The position numbers were made by a program, and so were the translations under genes. The notes under the pieces were generated by a model that was given only the letters and a program-made list of their open reading frames with translations, ran no database searches and was not told the DNA's origin. A stretch of DNA of 64,000 bases from Pampus argenteus (lineage: Eukaryota > Chordata > Actinopteri > Scombriformes > Stromateidae), in contig CM072869.1 in assembly GCA_036937835.1 (NCBI GenBank), positions 24,443,001 through 24,507,000 of the forward strand. The letters run 5' to 3'. Position 1 is the stretch's first letter; the number at the start of each line of letters is the position of its first letter. Below are positions 1 through 11,377 of the stretch, piece after piece.

Positions 1-840
1 GGTCCTAATCATTAGAAATCAGTTACTTGTTGATGGCAAACATGGTTTTGATTGAAAATTTTGCTCCTTGTTTAAGAAAAACTGTAGTTGTCAGTTTTGG
101 CCTGAGAGAAAGCTATATTTACAAATGTTACAGTAAAAGCTGCAGGAAGCTCTCAGAAGTGAGTTTTTTGGTCCTAATCATTAGAAATCAGTTACTTGTT
201 GATGGCAAACATGGTTTTGATTGAAAATATTGCTCCTTGTTTAAGAAAAACTGTAGTTGTCAGTTTTGGCCTGAGAGAAAGCTATTTTTTACAAATGTTA
301 CAGTAAAAGCTGCAGGAAGCTCTCAGAAGTGAGTTTTTTGGTCCTAATCATTAGAAATCAGTTACTTGTTGATGGCAAACATGGTTTTGATTGAAAATAT
401 TGCTCCTTGTTTAAGAAAAACTGTAGTTGTCAGTTTTGGCCTGAGAGAAATCTATTTTTACAAATGTTACAGTAAAAGCTGCAGGAAGCTCTCAGAAGTG
501 AATTTTTTGGTCCTAATCATTAGAAATCAGTTACTTGTTGATGGCAAACATGGTTTTCATTGAAAATATTGCTCCTTGTTTAAGAAAAACTGTAGTTGTC
601 AGTTTTGGCCTGAGAGAAAGCTATTTTTACAAATGTTACAGTAAAAGCTGCAGGAAGCTCTCAGAATTAAGTTTTTTGCTCCTAATCATTAGAAATCAGT
701 TACTTGTTGATGGCAAACATGGTTTTGATTGAAAATATTGCTCCTTGTTTAAGAAAAACTGTAGTTGTCAGTTTTGGCTTGAGAGAAAGCTATTTTTTAC
801 AAATGTTACAGTAAAAGCTGCAGGAAGCTCTCAGAAGTGA
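1..840 (+). repeat. HOR block repeated at +4970 bp (copy 1)
   Basis: The monomer order and private variants here match 4971-5810 at a constant 4970-bp offset. Both copies have 'gagagaaatctattt' (near 447 and 5417), an 'aattttttgg' variant, a 'tttcattg' monomer and a 'ggcttgagag' plus six-T monomer in the same sequence. The match breaks at about 840/5810, where one copy has 'ggtcc' and the other 'gctcc'. Confidence 0.8.
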
Positions 841-2184
841 GTTTTTTGGTCCTAATCATTAGAAATCAGTTACTTGTTGATGGCAAACATGGTTTTGATT
901 GAAAATATTGCTCCTTGTTTAAGAAAAACTGTAGTTGTCAGTTTTGGCGTGAGAGAAAGCTATTTTTACAAATGTTAAAGTAAAAGCTGCAGGAAGCTCT
1001 CAGAAGTGAGTTTTTTGGTCCTAATCATTAGAAATCAGTTACTTGTTGATGGCAAACATGGTTTTGATTGAAAATATTGCTCCTTGTTTAAGAAAAACTG
1101 TAGTTGTCTGTTTTGGTCTGAGAGAAAGCTATATTTACAAATGTTACAGTAGAAGCTGCAGGAAGCTCTCAGAAGTGAGTTTTTTGGTCCTGATCATTAG
1201 AAATCAGTTACTTGTTGATGGCAAACATGGTTTTGATTGAAAATTTTGCTCCTTGTTTAAGAAAAACTGTAGTTGTCAGTTTTGGCCTGAGAGAAAGCTA
1301 TATTTACAAATGTTACAGTAAAAGCTGCAGGAAGCTCTCAGAAGTGAGTTTTTTGGTCCTAATCATTAGAAATCAGTTACTTGTTGATGGCAAACATGGT
1401 TTTCATTGAAAATATTGCTCCTTGTTTAAGAAAAACTGTAGTTGTCAGTTTTGGCCTGAGAGAAAGCTATTTTTACAAATGTTACAGTAAAAGCTGCAGG
1501 AAGCTCTCAGAATTAAGTTTTTTGGTCCTAATCATTAGAAATCAGTTACTTGTTGATGGCAAACATGGTTTTGATTGAAAATATTGCTCCTTGTTTAAGA
1601 AAGACTGTAGTTGTCAGTTTTGGCCTTCTCTCGCTGAGAGAAAGCTATTTTTAAAATGTTACAGTAAAAGCTGCAGGAAGCTCTCAGAAGTGAGTTTTTT
1701 GGTCCTAATCATTAGAAATCAGTTACTTGTTGATGGCAAACATGGTTTTGATTGAAAATTTTGCTCCTTGTTTAAGAAAAACTGTAGTTGTCAGTTTTGG
1801 CCTGAGAGAAAGCTATATTTACAAATGTTACAGTAAAAGCTGCAGGAAGCTCTCAGAAGTGAGTTTTTTGGTCCTAATCATTAGAAATCAGTTACTTGTT
1901 GATGGCAAACATGGTTTTGATTGAAAATATTGCTCCTTGTTTAAGAAAAACTGTAGTTGTCAGTTTTGGCCTTCTCTCGCTGAGAGAAAGCTATTTTTAA
2001 AATGTTACAGTAAAAGCTGCAGGAAGCTCTCAGAAGTGAGTTTTTTGCTCCTAATCATTAGAAATCAGTTACTTGTTGATGGCAAACATGGTTTTGATTG
2101 AAAATTTTGCTCCTTGTTTAAGAAAAACTGTAGTTGTCAGTTTTGGCCTGAAAGAAAGCTATATTTACAAATGTTACAGTAAAA

Positions 2185-2353
2185 GCTGCAGGAAGCTCTC
2201 AGAAGTGAGTTTTTTGGTCCTAATCATTAGAAATCAGTTACTTGTTGATGGCAAACATGGTTTTGATTGAAAATATTGCTCCTTGTTTAAGAAAAACTGT
2301 AGTTGTCTGTTTTGGTCTGAGAGAAAGCTATATTTACAAATGTTACAGTAAAA
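2185..2353 (+). repeat. Representative 'gtctgttttgg' variant monomer
   Basis: This 169-bp monomer carries 'gtctgttttggtctgag' where the standard has 'gtcagttttggcctgag', together with 'ctatatttac'. It is normally followed by a monomer with 'cctgatcatt' (a BclI site, TGATCA, at 2390-2395) and often by 'tgatttaaaat' in place of 'tgattgaaaat'. It is usually preceded by a 'ggcgtgag ... gttaaag' monomer. This string of linked variants is a good landmark for HOR alignment. Copies begin near 1043, 2242, 7221, 8598, 12206, 18713, 20267, 22491, 22830, 27970, 38603, 39634, 42401, 44651, 56953 and 57122. Confidence 0.85.
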
Positions 2354-2522
2354 GCTGCAGGAAGCTCTCAGAAGTGAGTTTTTTGGTCCTGATCATTAGA
2401 AATCAGTTACTTGTTGATGGCAAACATGGTTTTGATTTAAAATATTGCTCCTTGTTTAAGAAAAACTGTAGTTGTCAGTTTTGGCCTGAGAGAAAGCTAT
2501 TTTTACAAATGTTACAGTAAAA

Positions 2523-2691
2523 GCTGCAGGAAGCTCTCAGAAGTGAGTTTTTTGGTCCTAATCATTAGAAATCAGTTACTTGTTGATGGCAAACATGGTT
2601 TTGATTGAAAATATTGCTCCTTGTTTAAGAAAAACTGTAGTTGTCAGTTTTGGCCTGAGAGAAAGCTATTTTTACAAATGTTACAGTAAAA
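2523..2691 (+). repeat. Representative 169-bp monomer (standard class)
   Basis: This is one complete unit of the commonest length class, from 'gctgcagg' to 'cagtaaaa'. It has 'ggcctgagagaaagc' followed by five T and 'acaaatg'. The 168-bp class loses one base here ('tttttaaaatg', for example near 10750). The 170- and 171-bp classes have six or seven T (for example near 283 and 10062). These run-length differences account for most of the length variation apart from the 177-bp class. Confidence 0.9.
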
Positions 2692-2868
2692 GCTGCAGGA
2701 AGCTCTCAGAAGTGAGTTTTTTGGTCCTAATCATTAGAAATCAGTTACTTGTTGATGGCAAACATGGTTTTGATTGAAAATATTGCTCCTTGTTTAAGAA
2801 AAACTGTAGTTGTCAGTTTTGGCCTTCTCTCGCTGAGAGAAAGCTATTTTTAAAATGTTACAGTAAAA
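2692..2868 (+). repeat. Representative 177-bp monomer with hairpin insertion
   Basis: Relative to the 169-bp unit, this monomer has 9 extra bases ('ttctctcgc') after 'ggcc' and lacks one base in 'tttttaaaatg'. The insertion creates a perfect inverted repeat: TTCTCTC at 2825-2831, a GCT loop, and GAGAGAA at 2835-2841. The class recurs dozens of times in both arms. A second form has 'ttctcttgctgagagaaaac' and 'aaaatggtac' (for example 4729-4765, 8327-8365, 11936-11975, 44551-44586). Confidence 0.9.
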
Positions 2869-4970
2869 GCTGCAGGAAGCTCTCAGAAGTGAGTTTTTTG
2901 CTCCTAATCATTAGAAATCAGTTACTTGTTGATGGCAAACATGGTTTTGATTGAAAATTTTGCTCCTTGTTTAAGAAAAACTGTAGTTGTCAGTTTTGGC
3001 CTGAGAGAAAGCTATTTTTTACAAATGTTACAGTAAAAGCTGCAGGAAGCTCTCAGAAGTGAGTTTTTTGGTCCTAATCATTAGAAATCAGTTACTTGTT
3101 GATGGCAAACATGGTTTTCATTGAAAATATTGCTCCTTGTTTAAGAAAAACTGTAGTTGTCAGTTTTGGCCTGAGAGAAAGCTATTTTTACAAATGTTAC
3201 AGTAAAAGCTGCAGGAAGCTCTCAGAATTGAGTTTTTTGGTCCTAATCATTAGAAATCAGTTACTTGTTGATGGCAAACATGGTTTTGATTGAAAATATT
3301 GCTCCTTGTTTAAGAAAAACTGTAGTTGTCAGTTTTGGCCTTCTCTCGCTGAGAGAAAGCTATTTTTAAAATGTTACAGTAAAAGCTGCAGGAAGCTCTC
3401 AGAAGTGAGTTTTTTGCTCCTAATCATTAGAAATCAGTTACTTGTTGATGGCAAACATGGTTTTGATTGAAAATTTTGCTCCTTGTTTAAGAAAAACTGT
3501 AGTTGTCAGTTTTGGCCTGAGAGAAAGCTATATTTACAAATGTTACAGTAAAAGCTGCAGGAAGCTCTCAGAAGTGAGTTTTTTGGTCCTAATCATTAGA
3601 AATCAGTTACTTGTTGATGGCAAACATGGTTTTCATTGAAAATATTGCTCCTTGTTTAAGAAAAACTGTAGTTGTCAGTTTTGGCCTGAGAGAAAGCTAT
3701 TTTTACAAATGTTACAGTAAAAGCTGCAGGAAGCTCTCAGAATTGAGTTTTTTGGTCCTAATCATTAGAAATCAGTTACTTGTTGATGGCAAACATGGTT
3801 TTGATTGAAAATATTGCTCCTTGTTTAAGAAAAACTGTAGTTGTCAGTTTTGGCCTTCTCTCGCTGAGAGAAAGCTATTTTTAAAATGTTACAGTAAAAG
3901 CTGCAGGAAGCTCTCAGAAGTGAGTTTTTTGGTCCTAATCATTAGAAATCAGTTACTTGTTGATGGCAAACATGGTTTTGATTGAAAATTTTGCTCCTTG
4001 TTTAAGAAAAACTGTAGTTGTCAGTTTTGGCCTGAGAGAAAGCTATATTTACAAATGTTACAGTAAAAGCTGCAGGAAGCTCTCAGAAGTGAGTTTTTTG
4101 GTCCTTATCATTAGAAATCAGTTACTTGTTGATGGCAAACATGGTTTTGATTGAAAATATTGCTCCTTGTTTAAGAAAAACTGTAGTTGTCAGTTTTGGC
4201 CTTCTCTCGCTGAGAGAAAGCTATTTTTAAAATGTTACAGTAAAAGCTGCAGGAAGCTCTCAGAAGTGAGTTTTTCGGTCCTAATCATTAGAAATCAGTT
4301 ACTTGTTGATGGCAAACATGGTTTTTATTGAAAATATTGCTCCTTGTTTAAGAAAAACTGTAGTTGTCAGTTTTGGCCTGAGAGAAAGCTATTTTTTTAC
4401 AAATGTTACAGTAAAAGCTGCAGGAAGCTCTCAGAAGTGAGTTTTTTGGTCCTAATCATTAGAAATCAGTTACTTGTTGATGACAAACATGGTTTTGATT
4501 TAAAATATTGCTCCTTGTTTAAGAAAAACTGTAGTTGTCAGTTTTGGCCTTCTCTCGCTGAGAGAAAGCTATTTTTAAAATGTTACAGTAAAAGCTGCAG
4601 GAAGCTCTCAGAAGTGAGTTTTTTGGTCCTAATTATTAGAAATCAGTTACTTGTTGATGGCAAACATGGTTTTGATTGAAAATATTGCTCCTTGTTTAAG
4701 AAAAACTGTAGTTGTCAGTTTTGGCCTTCTCTTGCTGAGAGAAAACTATTTTTAAAATGGTACAGTAAAAGCTGCAGGAAGCTCTCAGAAGTGAGTTTTT
4801 TGGTCCTAATCATTAGAAATCAGTTACTTGTTGATGGCAAACATGGTTTTGATTGAAAATATTGCTCCTTGTTTAAGAAAAACTGTAGTTGTCAGTTTTG
4901 GCCTGAGAGAAAGCTATTTTTACAAATGTTACAGTAAAAGCTGCAGGAAGCTCTCAGAAGTGAGTTTTTT

Positions 4971-5810
4971 GGTCCTAATCATTAGAAATCAGTTACTTGT
5001 TGATGGCAAACATGGTTTTGATTGAAAATTTTGCTCCTTGTTTAAGAAAAACTGTAGTTGTCAGTTTTGGCCTGAGAGAAAGCTATATTTACAAATGTTA
5101 CAGTAAAAGCTGCAGGAAGCTCTCAGAAGTGAGTTTTTTGGTCCTAATCATTAGAAATCAGTTACTTGTTGATGGCAAACATGGTTTTGATTGAAAATAT
5201 TGCTCCTTGTTTAAGAAAAACTGTAGTTGTCAGTTTTGGCCTGAGAGAAAGCTATTTTTTACAAATGTTACAGTAAAAGCTGCAGGAAGCTCTCAGAAGT
5301 GAGTTTTTTGGTCCTAATCATTAGAAATCAGTTACTTGTTGATGGCAAACATGGTTTTGATTGAAAATATTGCTCCTTGTTTAAGAAAAACTGTAGTTGT
5401 CAGTTTTGGCCTGAGAGAAATCTATTTTTACAAATGTTACAGTAAAAGCTGCAGGAAGCTCTCAGAAGTGAATTTTTTGGTCCTAATCATTAGAAATCAG
5501 TTACTTGTTGATGGCAAACATGGTTTTCATTGAAAATATTGCTCCTTGTTTAAGAAAAACTGTAGTTGTCAGTTTTGGCCTGAGAGAAAGCTATTTTTAC
5601 AAATGTTACAGTAAAAGCTGCAGGAAGCTCTCAGAATTGAGTTTTTTGCTCCTAATCATTAGAAATCAGTTACTTGTTGATGGCAAACATGGTTTTGATT
5701 GAAAATATTGCTCCTTGTTTAAGAAAAACTGTAGTTGTCAGTTTTGGCTTGAGAGAAAGCTATTTTTTACAAATGTTACAGTAAAAGCTGCAGGAAGCTC
5801 TCAGAAGTGA
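4971..5810 (+). repeat. HOR block, second copy of positions 1-840
   Basis: This block is aligned with the window start at a 4970-bp offset. It differs from copy 1 at single bases, for example 'aattgag' here against 'aattaag' near 666. The full duplicated segment probably extends left of the window. Confidence 0.8.
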
Positions 5811-7769
5811 GTTTTTTGCTCCTAATCATTAGAAATCAGTTACTTGTTGATGGCAAACATGGTTTTGATTGAAAATATTGCTCCTTGTTTAAGAAAAACT
5901 GTAGTTGTCAGTTTTGGCCTTCTCTCGCTGAGAGAAAGCTATTCTTAAAATGTTACAGTAAAAGCTGCAGGAAGCTCTCAGAAGTGAGTTTTTTGCTCCT
6001 AATCATTAGAAATCAGTTACTTGTTGATGGCAAACATGGTTTTGATTGAAAATTTTGCTCCTTGTTTAAGAAAAACTGTAGTTGTCAGTTTTGGCCTGAG
6101 AGAAAGCTATATTTACAAATGTTACAGTAAAAGCTGCAGGAAGCTCTCAGAAGTGAGTTTTTTGGTCCTAATCATTAGAAATCAGTTACTTGTTGATGGC
6201 AAACATGGTTTTCATTGAAAATATTGCTCCTTGTTTAAGAAAAACTGTAGTTGTCAGTTTTGGCCTGAGAGAAAGCTATATTTACAAATGTTACAGTAAA
6301 AGCTGCAGGAAGCTCTCAGAATTGAGTTTTTTGGTCCTAATCATTAGAAATCAGTTACTTGTTGATGGCAAACATGGTTTTGATTGAAAATATTGCTCCT
6401 TGTTTAAGAAAAACTGTAGTTGTCAGTTTTGGCCTTCTCTCGCTGAGAGAAAGCTATTTTTAAAATGTTACAGTAAAAGCTGCAGGAAGCTCTCAGAAGT
6501 GAGTTTTTTGGTCCTAATCATTAGAAATCAGTTACTTGTTGATGGCAAACATGGTTTTGATTGAAAATTTTGCTCCTTGTTTAAGAAAAACTGTAGTTGT
6601 CAGTTTTGGCCTGAGAGAAAGCTATATTTACAAATGTTACAGTAAAAGCTGCAGGAAGCTCTCAGAAGTGAGTTTTTTGGTCCTAATCATTAGAAATCAG
6701 TTACTTGTTGATGGCAAACATGGTTTTGATTGAAAATATTGCTCCTTGTTTAAGAAAAACTGTAGTTGTCAGTTTTGGCCTTCTCTCGCTGAGAGAAAGC
6801 TATTTTTAAAATGTTACAGTAAAAGCTGCAGGAAGCTCTCAGAACTGAGTTTTTCGGTCCTAATCATTAGAAATCAGTTACTTGTTGATGGCAAACATGG
6901 TTTTGATTGAAAATATTGCTCCTTGTTTAAGAAAAACTGTAGTTGTCAGTTTTGGCCTGAGAGAAAGCTATTTTTTACAAATGTTACAGTAAAAGCTGCA
7001 GGAAGCTCTCAGAAGTGAGTTGTTTGGTCCTAATCATTAGAAATCAGTTACTTGTTGATGGCAAACATGGTTTTGATTGAAAATATTGCTCCTTGTTTAA
7101 GAAAAACTGTAGTTGTCAGTTTTGGCGTGAGAGAAAGCTATTTTTACAAATGTTAAAGTAAAAGCTGCAGGAAGCTCTCAGAAGTGAGTTTTTTGGTCCT
7201 AATCATTAGAAATCAGTTACTTGTTGATGGCAAACATGGTTTTGATTGAAAATATTGCTCCTTGTTTAAGAAAAACTGTAGTTGTCTGTTTTGGTCTGAG
7301 AGAAAGCTATATTTACAAATGTTACAGTAAAAGCTGCAGGAAGCTCTCAGAAGTGAGTTTTTTGGTCCTGATCATTAGAAATCAGTTACTTGTTGATGGC
7401 AAACATGGTTTTGATTGAAAATTTTGCTCCTTGTTTAAGAAAAACTGTAGTTGTCAGTTTTGGCCTGAGAGAAAGCTATATTTACAAATGTTACAGTAAA
7501 AGCTGCAGGAAGCTCTCAGAAGTGAGTTTTTTGGTCCTAATCATTAGAAATCAGTTACTTGTTGATGGCAAACATGGTTTTCATTGAAAATATTGCTCCT
7601 TGTTTAAGAAAAACTGTAGTTGTCAGTTTTGGCCTGAGAGAAAGCTATTTTTACAAATGTTACAGTAAAAGCTGCAGGAAGCTCTCAGAATTGAGTTTTT
7701 TGGTCCTAATCATTAGAAATCAGTTACTTGTTGATGGCAAACATGGTTTTGATTGAAAATTTTGCTCCT

Positions 7770-10700
7770 TGTTTAAGAAAAACTGTAGTTGTCAGTTTTG
7801 GCCTTCTCTCGCTGAGAGAAAGCTATTTTTAAAATGTTACAGTAAAAGCTGCAGGAAGCTCTCAGAAGTGAGTTTTTCGGTCCTAATCATTAGAAATCAG
7901 TTACTTGTTGATGGCAAACATGGTTTTGATTGAAAATATTGCTCCTTGTTTAAGAAAAACTGTAGTTGTCAGTTTTGGCCTGAGAGAAAGCTATTTTTTA
8001 CAAATGTTACAGTAAAAGCTGCAGGAAGCTCTCAGAAGTGAGTTTTTTGGTCCTAATCATTAGAAATCAGTTACTTGTTGATGGCAAACATGGTTTTGAT
8101 TGAAAATATTGCTCCTTGTTTAAGAAAAACTGTAGTTGTCAGTTTTGGCCTTCTCTCGCTGAGAGAAAGCTATTTTTAAAATGTTACAGTAAAAGCTGCA
8201 GGAAGCTCTCAGAAGTGAGTTTTTTGGTCCTAATCATTAGAAATCAGTTACTTGTTGATGGCAAACATGGTTTTGATTGAAAATATTGCTCCTTGTTTAA
8301 GAAAAACTGTAGTTGTCAGTTTTGGCCTTCTCTTGCTGAGAGAAAACTATTTTTAAAATGGTACAGTAAAAGCTGCAGGAAGCTCTCAGAAGTGAGTTTT
8401 TTGGTCCTAATCATTAGAAATCAGTTACTTGTTGATGGCAAACATGGTTTTGATTGAAAATATTGCTCCTTGTTTAAGAAAAACTGTAGTTGTCAGTTTT
8501 GGCGTGAGAGAAAGCTATTTTTACAAATGTTAAAGTAAAAGCTGCAGGAAGCTCTCAGAAGTGAGTTTTTTGGTCCTAATCATTAGAAATCAGTTACTTG
8601 TTGATGGCAAACATGGTTTTGATTGAAAATATTGCTCCTTGTTTAAGAAAAACTGTAGTTGTCTGTTTTGGTCTGAGAGAAAGCTATATTTACAAATGTT
8701 ACAGTAAAAGCTGCAGGAAGCTCTCAGAAGTGAGTTTTTTGGTCCTGATCATTAGAAATCAGTTACTTGTTGATGGCAAACATGGTTTTGATTTAAAATA
8801 TTGCTCCTTGTTTAAGAAAAACTGTAGTTGTCAGTTTTGGCCTGAGAGAAAGCTATTTTTACAAATGTTACAGTAAAAGCTGCAGGAAGCTCTCAGAAGT
8901 GAGTTTTTTGGTCCTAATCATTAGAAATCAGTTACTTGTTGATGGCAAACATGGTTTTCATTGAAAATATTGCTCCTTGTTTAAGAAAAACTGTAGTTGT
9001 CAGTTTTGGCCTGAGAGAAAGCTATTTTTACAAATGTTACAGTAAAAGCTGCAGGAAGCTCTCAGAAGTGAGTTTTTTGGTCCTAATCATTAGAAATCAG
9101 TTACTTGTTGATGGCAAACATGGTTTTGATTGAAAATATTGCTCCTTGTTTAAGAAAAACTGTAGTTGTCAGTTTTGGCTTGAGAGAAAGCTATTTTTAC
9201 AAATGTTACAGTAAAAGCTGCAGGAAGCTCTCAGAAGTGAGTTTTTTGCTCCTTATCATTAGAAATCAGTTACTTGTTGATGGCAAACATGGTTTTGATT
9301 GAAAATATTGCTCCTTGTTTAAGAAAAACTGTAGTTGTCAGTTTTGGCCTTCTCTCGCTGAGAGAAAGCTATTTTTAAAATGTTACAGTAAAAGCTGCAG
9401 GAAGCTCTCAGAAGTGAGTTTTTTGGTCCTAATCATTAGAAATCAGTTACTTGTTGATGGCAAACATGGTTTTGATTGAAAATATTGCTCCTTGTTTAAG
9501 AAAAACTGTAGTTGTCAGTTTTGGCCTGAGAGAAAGCTATTTTTACAAATGTTACAGTAAAAGCTGCAGGAAGCTCTCAGAATTGAGTTTTTTGGTCCTA
9601 ATCATTAGAAATCAGTTACTTGTTGATGGCAAACATGGTTTTGATTGAAAATATTGCTCCTTGTTTAAGAAAAACTGTAGTTGTCAGTTTTGGCCTTCTC
9701 TCGCTGAGAGAAAGCTATTTTTAAAATGTTACAGTAAAAGCTGCAGGAAGCTCTCAGAAGTGAGTTTTTTGCTCCTAATCATTAGAAATCAGTTACTTGT
9801 TGATGGCAAACATGGTTTTGATTGAAAATTTTGCTCCTTGTTTAAGAAAAACTGTAGTTGTCAGTTTTGGCCTTCTCTCGCTGAGAGAAAGCTATTTTTA
9901 AAATGTTACAGTAAAAGCTGCAGGAAGCTCTCAGAAGTGAGTCTTTCGGTCCTAATCATTAGAAATCAGTTACTTGTTGATGGCAAACATGGTTTTGATT
10001 GAAAATATTGCTCCTTGTTTAAGAAAAACTGTAGTTGTCAGTTTTGGCCTGAGAGAAAGCTATTTTTTTACAAATGTTACAGTAAAAGCTGCAGGAAGCT
10101 CTCAGAAGTGAGTTTTTTGGTCCTAATCATTAGAAATCAGTTACTTGTTGATGGCAAACATGGTTTTGATTGAAAATATTGCTCCTTGTTTAAGAAAAAC
10201 TGTAGTTGTCAGTTTTGGCTTGAGAGAAAGCTATTTTTACAAATGTTACAGTAAAAGCTGCAGGAAGCTCTCAGAAGTGAGTTTTTTGGTCCTAATCATT
10301 AGAAATCAGTTACTTGTTGATGGCAAACATGGTTTTGATTGAAAATATTGCTCCTTGTTTAAGAAAAACTGTAGTTGTCAGTTTTGGCCTGAGAGAAAGC
10401 TATTTTTACAAATGTTACAGTAAAAGCTGCAGGAAGCTCTCAGAAGTGAGTTTTTTGGTCCTAATCATTAGAAATCAGTTACTTGTTGATGGCAAACATG
10501 GTTTTGATTGAAAATATTGCTCCTTGTTTAAGAAAAACTGTAGTTGTCAGTTTTGGCCTTCTCTCGCTGAGAGAAAGCTATTTTTAAAATGTTACAGTAA
10601 AAGCTGCAGGAAGCTCTCAGAAGTGAGTGTTTCGGTCCTAATCATTAGAAATCATTTACTTGTTGATGGCAAACATGGTTTTGATTGAAAATATTGCTCC

Positions 10701-11377
10701 TTGTTTAAGAAAAACTGTAGTTGTCAGTTTTGGCCTGAGAGAAAGCTATTTTTAAAATGTTACAGTAAAAGCTGCAGGAAGCTCTCAGAAGTGAGTTTTT
10801 TGGTCCTAATCATTAGAAATCAGTTACTTGTTGATGGCAAACATGGTTTTGATTGAAAATATTGCTCCTTGTTTAAGAAAAACTGTAGTTGTCAGTTTTG
10901 GTCTGAGAGAAAGCTATTTTTACAAATGTTACAGTAAAAGCTGCAGGAAGCTCTCAGAAGTGAGTTTTTCGGTCCTAATCATTAGAAATCAGTTACTTGT
11001 TGATGGCAAACATGGTTTTGATTGAAAATATTGCTCCTTGTTTAAGAAAAACTGTAGTTGTCAGTTTTGGCCTGAGAGAAAGCTATTTTTTACAAATGTT
11101 ACAGTAAAAGCTGCAGGAAGCTCTCAGAAGTGAGTTTTTTGGTCCTAATCATTAGAAATCAGTTACTTGTTGATGGCAAACATGGTTTTGATTGAAAATA
11201 TTGCTCCTTGTTTAAGAAAAACTGTAGTTGTCAGTTTTGGCTTGAGAGAAAGCTATTTTTACAAATGTTACAGTAAAAGCTGCAGGAAGCTCTCAGAAGT
11301 GAGTTTTTTGCTCCTAATCATTAGAAATCAGTTACTTGTTGATGGCAAACATGGTTTTGATTGAAAATATTGCTCCT
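7770..11377 (+). repeat. 3608-bp tandem HOR unit, copy 1 (21 monomers)
   Basis: Landmarks recur exactly 3608 bp downstream: 'tttttcggtcc' (7872/11480), 'ctcttgctg' (8332/11940), the 'gtctgttttgg' plus BclI pair (8598/12206), 'tttcattg' (8936/12544), 'gtccttatc'-type (9252/12860) and the 'aatcatttac' variant (10650/14258). Inside the unit, about 9.5-9.85 kb does not match its partner (for example 'gcagacatgg' occurs only in copy 2). This suggests local conversion or replacement after duplication. Confidence 0.85.

Noticed and set aside
4344..4679. Longer satellite ORFs (92, 101 and 111 codons at 2242, 4344, 8598, 42401 and elsewhere)
   Set aside because: They arise where 'tgattgaaa' is 'tgatttaaa', removing a stop, or where a run-length change shifts frame. 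They are satellite by-products.
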